Origin: JBPCOB01 sp051000715
GTDB taxonomy: Bacteria; Actinomycetota; Actinomycetes; JALYNC01
NCBI GenBank assembly: GCA_051000715.1
Contig: JBPCOB010000038.1
Span: 1-32,956, forward strand
Direction of reading: 5' to 3'
Length of the DNA stretch: 32,956 nucleotides
Positions 29,670-32,956 of this stretch are shown here, piece after piece. The position numbers and the translations under genes were made by a program. Numbering within the stretch: the stretch's first letter is position 1; the number at the start of each line of letters is the position of its first letter. A model generated the notes under the pieces. It did no database searches. It saw only the letters and a list, made by a program, of their open reading frames with translations, and was not told the DNA's origin.

Positions 29670-30977
29670 ATGGAGATCCAACAGGGTTGGCCCGGTCAGG
29701 CAGCTGGTGAGGTGAGTCAACAAGAACGGTCGCGATCCAGCCAACCGCTCGACGAGCTCGCTCATGTCCTCGCACCGGCCGCCGGCTCGGCCGTAATTCG
29801 ACGTCGGGCGCCCTCGAGCGAAGGCTCCCTTCGGCTCGTGTGTTTTCCGTACGCCGGAAACCCACGCCTGCTGCTTCCCGCCGACTCGCCGCGGGCGGCG
29901 GCCACCGCGGTACGCCGGTCCGGTGAAGGCAGCTGGGTCTGGAACGCGCGGGTGGCGCAGCTGGCCGCGCTCGGCGTCTCCGCCGGGCTGCTGAGCCGGC
30001 CTCCCGTCAATGCCCTGACACTTGCGATCGGTAATGGCGGCGCCGACGACGTACCCCTGCTGACCTACCTATCGGAGATCGTCGGCGAGCAGGTCACGGT
30101 CTCGGTTCGCATCCGTCCGCACCGCCCCAACAGCAAACCGGTGCTGCTGCTCATCGCCCTCGACGGCCGGGTGCTGGGGTACGCGAAGGTGGGTGGCAAC
30201 TCGTTGACCAAAACCCTGGTTCGCAACGAGTCATGCGTACTGAACGGTTTCGGCGACGAGGAGAGGGAGCGGCTCAGCTTCGACGTCCCCCGGGTCCTCC
30301 ATCACGGCTCCTGGCACGACCTAGAGCTGCTGGTCGTGACTGCCCTCAGGGGTGGTCGCGGGTCTCCTCGCGACCCCGAGCGACGCGCGATGCGCGAGAT
30401 CGCTGCCCGCTCGCAGCTCGACTACATCCCGCTGGAGGCCAGCAGGGTCTGGACGCAGATGTGGGCCCGGCTGGCCGGGATGCCGAGCGAGGACGCCTCC
30501 GTGGCTGCGGTGGTGGCCGCCGGTCGTGCACTGTCCGATCGGATCGGCGACGAACGGCTCCTGTTCGGCGGCTGGCATGGCGACTGGACGCCGTGGAACA
30601 TGTCGTCGGCCGGAAAGCGGTTGTCGGTCTGGGACTGGGAGCGCAGCTCGGCGAGCGCGCCGATCGGCCTCGATGTCGCACACCATCTGCTCATGGTGGC
30701 CAACCACCGCCGACGCCTCGACGGCTGGACCATTCGCCGTCTTGGCCGGAAGGTCGAGCCGATCATCAGCGACTTGGGCCAGGCGTCCCGCCACGCGCCC
30801 CTGCTGATATTCCTCGCGCTGCTGGAGATGGCCGTCCGGTTCGAAGAGGCGCGCGCCGCCGGCATGTCCGTCACCAACCGCTTCGCCCCCTTGCTGGGAT
30901 CAGCGCTCACGTTCGTCGACGAAAGCGGCTATCTCCGCGGTCGAGGCGCGGCAGGAACGTCGCATCATGCGACTTGA
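29670..30977 (+). CDS. APH/choline-kinase-fold phosphotransferase-like protein
   Basis: A 435-residue protein. The C-terminal half has the kinase core of the aminoglycoside-phosphotransferase superfamily: GGWHGDWTPWNM with His303, Asp305 (catalytic base) and Asn310, then VWDWE with metal-binding Asp322 in place of the usual D-F-G. The N-terminal half is poorly conserved; residues 130-200 contain a beta-rich nucleotide-lobe-like stretch (LLIALDGRVLGYAKVGGN, a likely ATP lysine). The substrate is unknown; phosphorylation of a sugar or lipid in this pathway is more likely than drug resistance. ATG 29670 is chosen because AGGGGG precedes it; a GTG 21 nt upstream is possible. It overlaps the GH5 gene by 11 nt. 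Confidence 0.82.
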   Translation: MEIQQGWPGQAAGEVSQQERSRSSQPLDELAHVLAPAAGSAVIRRRAPSSEGSLRLVCFPYAGNPRLLLPADSPRAAATAVRRSGEGSWVWNARVAQLAALGVSAGLLSRPPVNALTLAIGNGGADDVPLLTYLSEIVGEQVTVSVRIRPHRPNSKPVLLLIALDGRVLGYAKVGGNSLTKTLVRNESCVLNGFGDEERERLSFDVPRVLHHGSWHDLELLVVTALRGGRGSPRDPERRAMREIAARSQLDYIPLEASRVWTQMWARLAGMPSEDASVAAVVAAGRALSDRIGDERLLFGGWHGDWTPWNMSSAGKRLSVWDWERSSASAPIGLDVAHHLLMVANHRRRLDGWTIRRLGRKVEPIISDLGQASRHAPLLIFLALLEMAVRFEEARAAGMSVTNRFAPLLGSALTFVDESGYLRGRGAAGTSHHAT

Positions 30978-32208
30978 GGCTCGACGTGCGGCGGCCATCA
31001 CCGTGGTCGCAGCCGTGGTCGTCGGGGGAGCAGTCGCGCTGGCGAACCATGACGGCGGCAAAGGATCCAGTCCGCAGGGAACTCCATCACTTCCGCCGGT
31101 GGGCTCGCCCGCCCCCCGGATCAACGGCTGGATCACCGCCGGGCCAAGCGGCATCAAGGACAACGGCGGGAAGTCCATTCGACTTACCGGCGTCGCGGAA
31201 GGGCGGATGAACCAGTGCAAGCCCATGGTGCCGCGCGATAACCAGGCCGCGACGCTGCAGCGGCTCGGCTTCAACACCGTTCGCCTGGCCATCAGCTGGG
31301 CGGCCACCGAGCCGACGCCCCCGACCCGGGCACCCGACGGCAGCTGGCAGCATCATTGGGACGCGGGCTATCTCAGCAAGGTCGACCAGGCGGTGTCTGT
31401 CTTCAAGGATCACGGCATCGCCGTGATCCTTGACATGCACCAGGTGCGGCTCTCGTCATTGTTCGAACGATCATCCGGCTCGATGCCGGGCACCGGAGCC
31501 TCCGGCTGCCCGAACGTGTCGCTACCAGCCTGGGTGTTCGCCGGCCTGGGGTCGAAGCAACAGCAGCAGGCGGTCTGCGACTTCTTCACCGACACCAGGG
31601 CTCCGCAGGCGACGATCGCGCCGTACGAAGCGCTCTCCACGGTGTGGCAGCAGTACTCCCGTCGCTACGCCAGCGAGTCGACCGTCATCGCCGCCGACGT
31701 CTACAACGAGCCGTATGTGGTGGACGCTTGCCCGACGGTTCAGCGCGAGAACCTGGCGCGATTCTACGGCGTCGTCGGGACGGCCATTCGGCAGGTTAAC
31801 CCCAAGATCACGCTCGTCTTCCAAGACGTTGCCTACGAGGCCTACCAGCGGGCCGGCCTACAGCTGACGACCCTGCCTGCGCTGAGCAACATCATCTACT
31901 CCTGGCACTTCTACCCCACCTCGTGGAAGTCCGGCATGGCGGCGCTGGCAGCCCACGTGGAGCGTGCCCGCGCACTGAAGGTGCCGTTGTGGCTGGGCGA
32001 GTTCGACGCCTTCGGCGCCGCCAACAACAACGGGCGTCGGCAGAACCCCGACTGGCAGTCCGACCTGGCCACGATGATGGCCTACTGCCGCGCCAACAAC
32101 ATCAGCTGGGCCCTGTGGGAGTACCGGGCCCGCGGCAGCTCACTGGTAGACCTGATGACCGGCGAGCCCAAGGAACCACTGACCCGCTACCTGCAATCCG
32201 GTTTCTGA
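30967..32208 (+). CDS. Membrane-anchored or secreted GH5-family glycoside hydrolase
   Basis: A 413-residue protein. A signal/anchor helix (about 8-26, AAAITVVAAVVVGGAVAL) is followed by a Gly/Ser/Pro linker. The (beta/alpha)8 domain starts at NGWITAGPSGIKDNGGK. VYNEPY carries the acid/base Glu248, WLGEFDAFG the nucleophile Glu345, and YSWHFYP and WALWEYR are further family signatures. GH5 enzymes hydrolyse beta-glucans, mannans and related polymers, and hydrolases in exopolysaccharide loci often trim or release the chain. ATG 30967 lies inside the end of the kinase gene. A bidirectional terminator follows. The gene contains an inverted repeat with 14-bp arms at 31403-31433. Confidence 0.92.
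   Translation: MRLEARRAAAITVVAAVVVGGAVALANHDGGKGSSPQGTPSLPPVGSPAPRINGWITAGPSGIKDNGGKSIRLTGVAEGRMNQCKPMVPRDNQAATLQRLGFNTVRLAISWAATEPTPPTRAPDGSWQHHWDAGYLSKVDQAVSVFKDHGIAVILDMHQVRLSSLFERSSGSMPGTGASGCPNVSLPAWVFAGLGSKQQQQAVCDFFTDTRAPQATIAPYEALSTVWQQYSRRYASESTVIAADVYNEPYVVDACPTVQRENLARFYGVVGTAIRQVNPKITLVFQDVAYEAYQRAGLQLTTLPALSNIIYSWHFYPTSWKSGMAALAAHVERARALKVPLWLGEFDAFGAANNNGRRQNPDWQSDLATMMAYCRANNISWALWEYRARGSSLVDLMTGEPKEPLTRYLQSGF
31403..31433. repeat. Perfect inverted repeat inside the GH5 gene
   Basis: Arms 31403-31416 (TCAAGGATCACGGC) and 31420-31433 are perfect reverse complements around ATC. The coding meaning is FKDHGIAVILDM, a common barrel-strand sequence, so the palindrome is not forced by the protein. 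Confidence 0.85.
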
Positions 32209-32265
32209 GCCCGGCGCAGTAGCCGCCCAGTCCCCCGGCCGACCGGCCGCCGTCACAAGAAACTG

Positions 32266-32305
32266 CGCGAGGGGGCGGGACCGGTCATGGGCCCGCCCCC
32301 TCGCG
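32266..32305. terminator. Bidirectional terminator hairpin
   Basis: A perfect 14-bp GC-rich stem (32266-32279 CGCGAGGGGGCGGG with 32292-32305) with a 12-nt loop lies between the convergent GH5 and beta-helix genes. Confidence 0.8.
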
Positions 32306-32319
32306 TCCAAGGTCGTCTG

Positions 32320-32956
32320 TCAGCGGCCTCGGAGGTCGTTGTTGGACTGGACGAAGTGCGCGCCCTGGGCGAGACCCTTGGTGTAGAGGCCGGCGTTCAG
32401 GTTGCCGTAACCGGTGTTGTTCGTGACGGTGATGTAGTCCAGGTCACCAACAACGCCGGCAGGTCCGCCGATGCGGATGGCCCAGTCCTGCGTAGCTTTC
32501 GCCTGATTGTCGTACGAGAGGTTGCCGTCGACCGTGACGTACCGCGTCGGCATCTCGCCGTTCTCCTGGTGGTTGTCCGACACCCGGATGCCGTCACGCT
32601 TGCCGGGCTGCGTTTGGGCGTTGTTGTAGACGGTGTTGGACAGTATGTCGATGTGCTGGGAGCAGTAGGCGATGATGCCGTTGCCCTCGTTGAGGTCCGG
32701 GAACCGGGGGCCGCCGTTGAGGTACAGCTTGTTGCTCTGGATGACCACGTAGGTCGAGCCGTGCATGTCGATCCCGTTGCTCCGATTGCTGTAGAGGGTG
32801 TTGTTCGTCACCTTCCCCTGGCTCGACCGAAGCAGGTGCATGCCGAGGATCCAGCTGTTGCGGATGACGTTGTTCGAGATCGTGAAGTTGGTGGCGTTGC
32901 TGGCCTCGAGACCCTTGCCGGGACTGCCACTGATCGTGAGGCCACTGACGGTGACG
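32320..32956 (-). CDS. Right-handed parallel beta-helix repeat protein, 5' end outside the window
   Basis: The last 211 or so residues of a protein that continues past the right edge. The frame is open from 32956 (VTVSGLTISGSPGKGLEASN) to the TGA at 32320. It is built of Asn-rich coils such as FTISNNVIRN, KVTNNTLYSNRSNGIDMHG, VVIQSNKLYLNGG, DILSNTVYNNA, VTVDGNLSYDN and ITVTNNTGYGNLNAG, the PbH1-type repeat of polysaccharide lyases, epimerases and tailspikes. It probably acts on or binds the extracellular polymer; the catalytic class cannot be told from this end. An internal ATG at 32841 is not the real start, because the repeat pattern begins before it. Confidence 0.85.
   Translation of the reverse strand, partial: VTVSGLTISGSPGKGLEASNATNFTISNNVIRNSWILGMHLLRSSQGKVTNNTLYSNRSNGIDMHGSTYVVIQSNKLYLNGGPRFPDLNEGNGIIAYCSQHIDILSNTVYNNAQTQPGKRDGIRVSDNHQENGEMPTRYVTVDGNLSYDNQAKATQDWAIRIGGPAGVVGDLDYITVTNNTGYGNLNAGLYTKGLAQGAHFVQSNNDLRGR

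Noticed and set aside
29670..30977. Aminoglycoside resistance gene
   Set aside because: The APH-type HGD...N motif is present, but the long unusual N-terminal half, D-W-E variant and polysaccharide operon context do not support antibiotic resistance.
1..32956. CRISPR array, insertion sequence, prophage, integrase or attachment site
   Set aside because: No regularly spaced repeats, transposase or phage-type proteins were seen. The repeats found are short and local.

Overview
This window is high-GC DNA from an actinomycete. GTG starts, ATGA/GTGA gene overlaps, several probable leaderless starts and a set of genes for the decaprenylphosphoryl-arabinose (DPA) pathway all point that way. I cannot fix the genus; sporulating or soil groups related to Micromonosporaceae, Frankiales or similar would fit. 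I see no rRNA, tRNA, insertion sequence, phage gene or CRISPR array.

Left part (1-16.9 kb): cell-envelope biosynthesis, remodelling and sensing. A response regulator (38-715) and a divergent small secreted protein (917-1327) flank a repeat-rich operator-like region. Next is a tightly coupled minus-strand operon, response regulator > histidine kinase > dprE1 > dprE2 (5623-1517), joined by 4-7 nt overlaps. Divergent from it are a DoxX-Rieske fusion, a phosphodiester-glycosidase-like protein and a UbiA-family decaprenyl-phosphate phosphoribosyltransferase. UbiA, DprE1 and DprE2 supply the prenyltransfer and epimerisation steps of DPA synthesis. A multispanning membrane protein at 9987-11585 could be a GT-C transferase. 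Wall-modifying enzymes follow: a frame-broken NodB deacetylase, an M15 carboxypeptidase, a frame-broken M14 amidase and an intact lipoprotein deacetylase with an altered motif 1. A further kinase/regulator pair is convergent and overlaps tail to tail.

Right part (17.1-32.9 kb): a polysaccharide assembly locus. It holds an Alg14/Alg13-like two-subunit glycosyltransferase, a Wzz-like co-polymerase with a degenerate nucleotide-binding domain, a Wzy-type polymerase/ligase, a Wzx-type flippase, a secreted seven-repeat beta-propeller, a lipoprotein, an APH-fold kinase, a secreted GH5 hydrolase and a partial right-handed beta-helix protein. Four sulfotransferases of two families are interleaved with these genes. 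Taken together the locus looks built to make, sulfate, export and trim an extracellular polysaccharide. A sulfated actinomycete exopolysaccharide or capsule is the main hypothesis of this annotation; the structure of the product cannot be read from sequence. No initiating phosphoglycosyltransferase is visible, so the locus probably continues past the right edge or uses a gene elsewhere.
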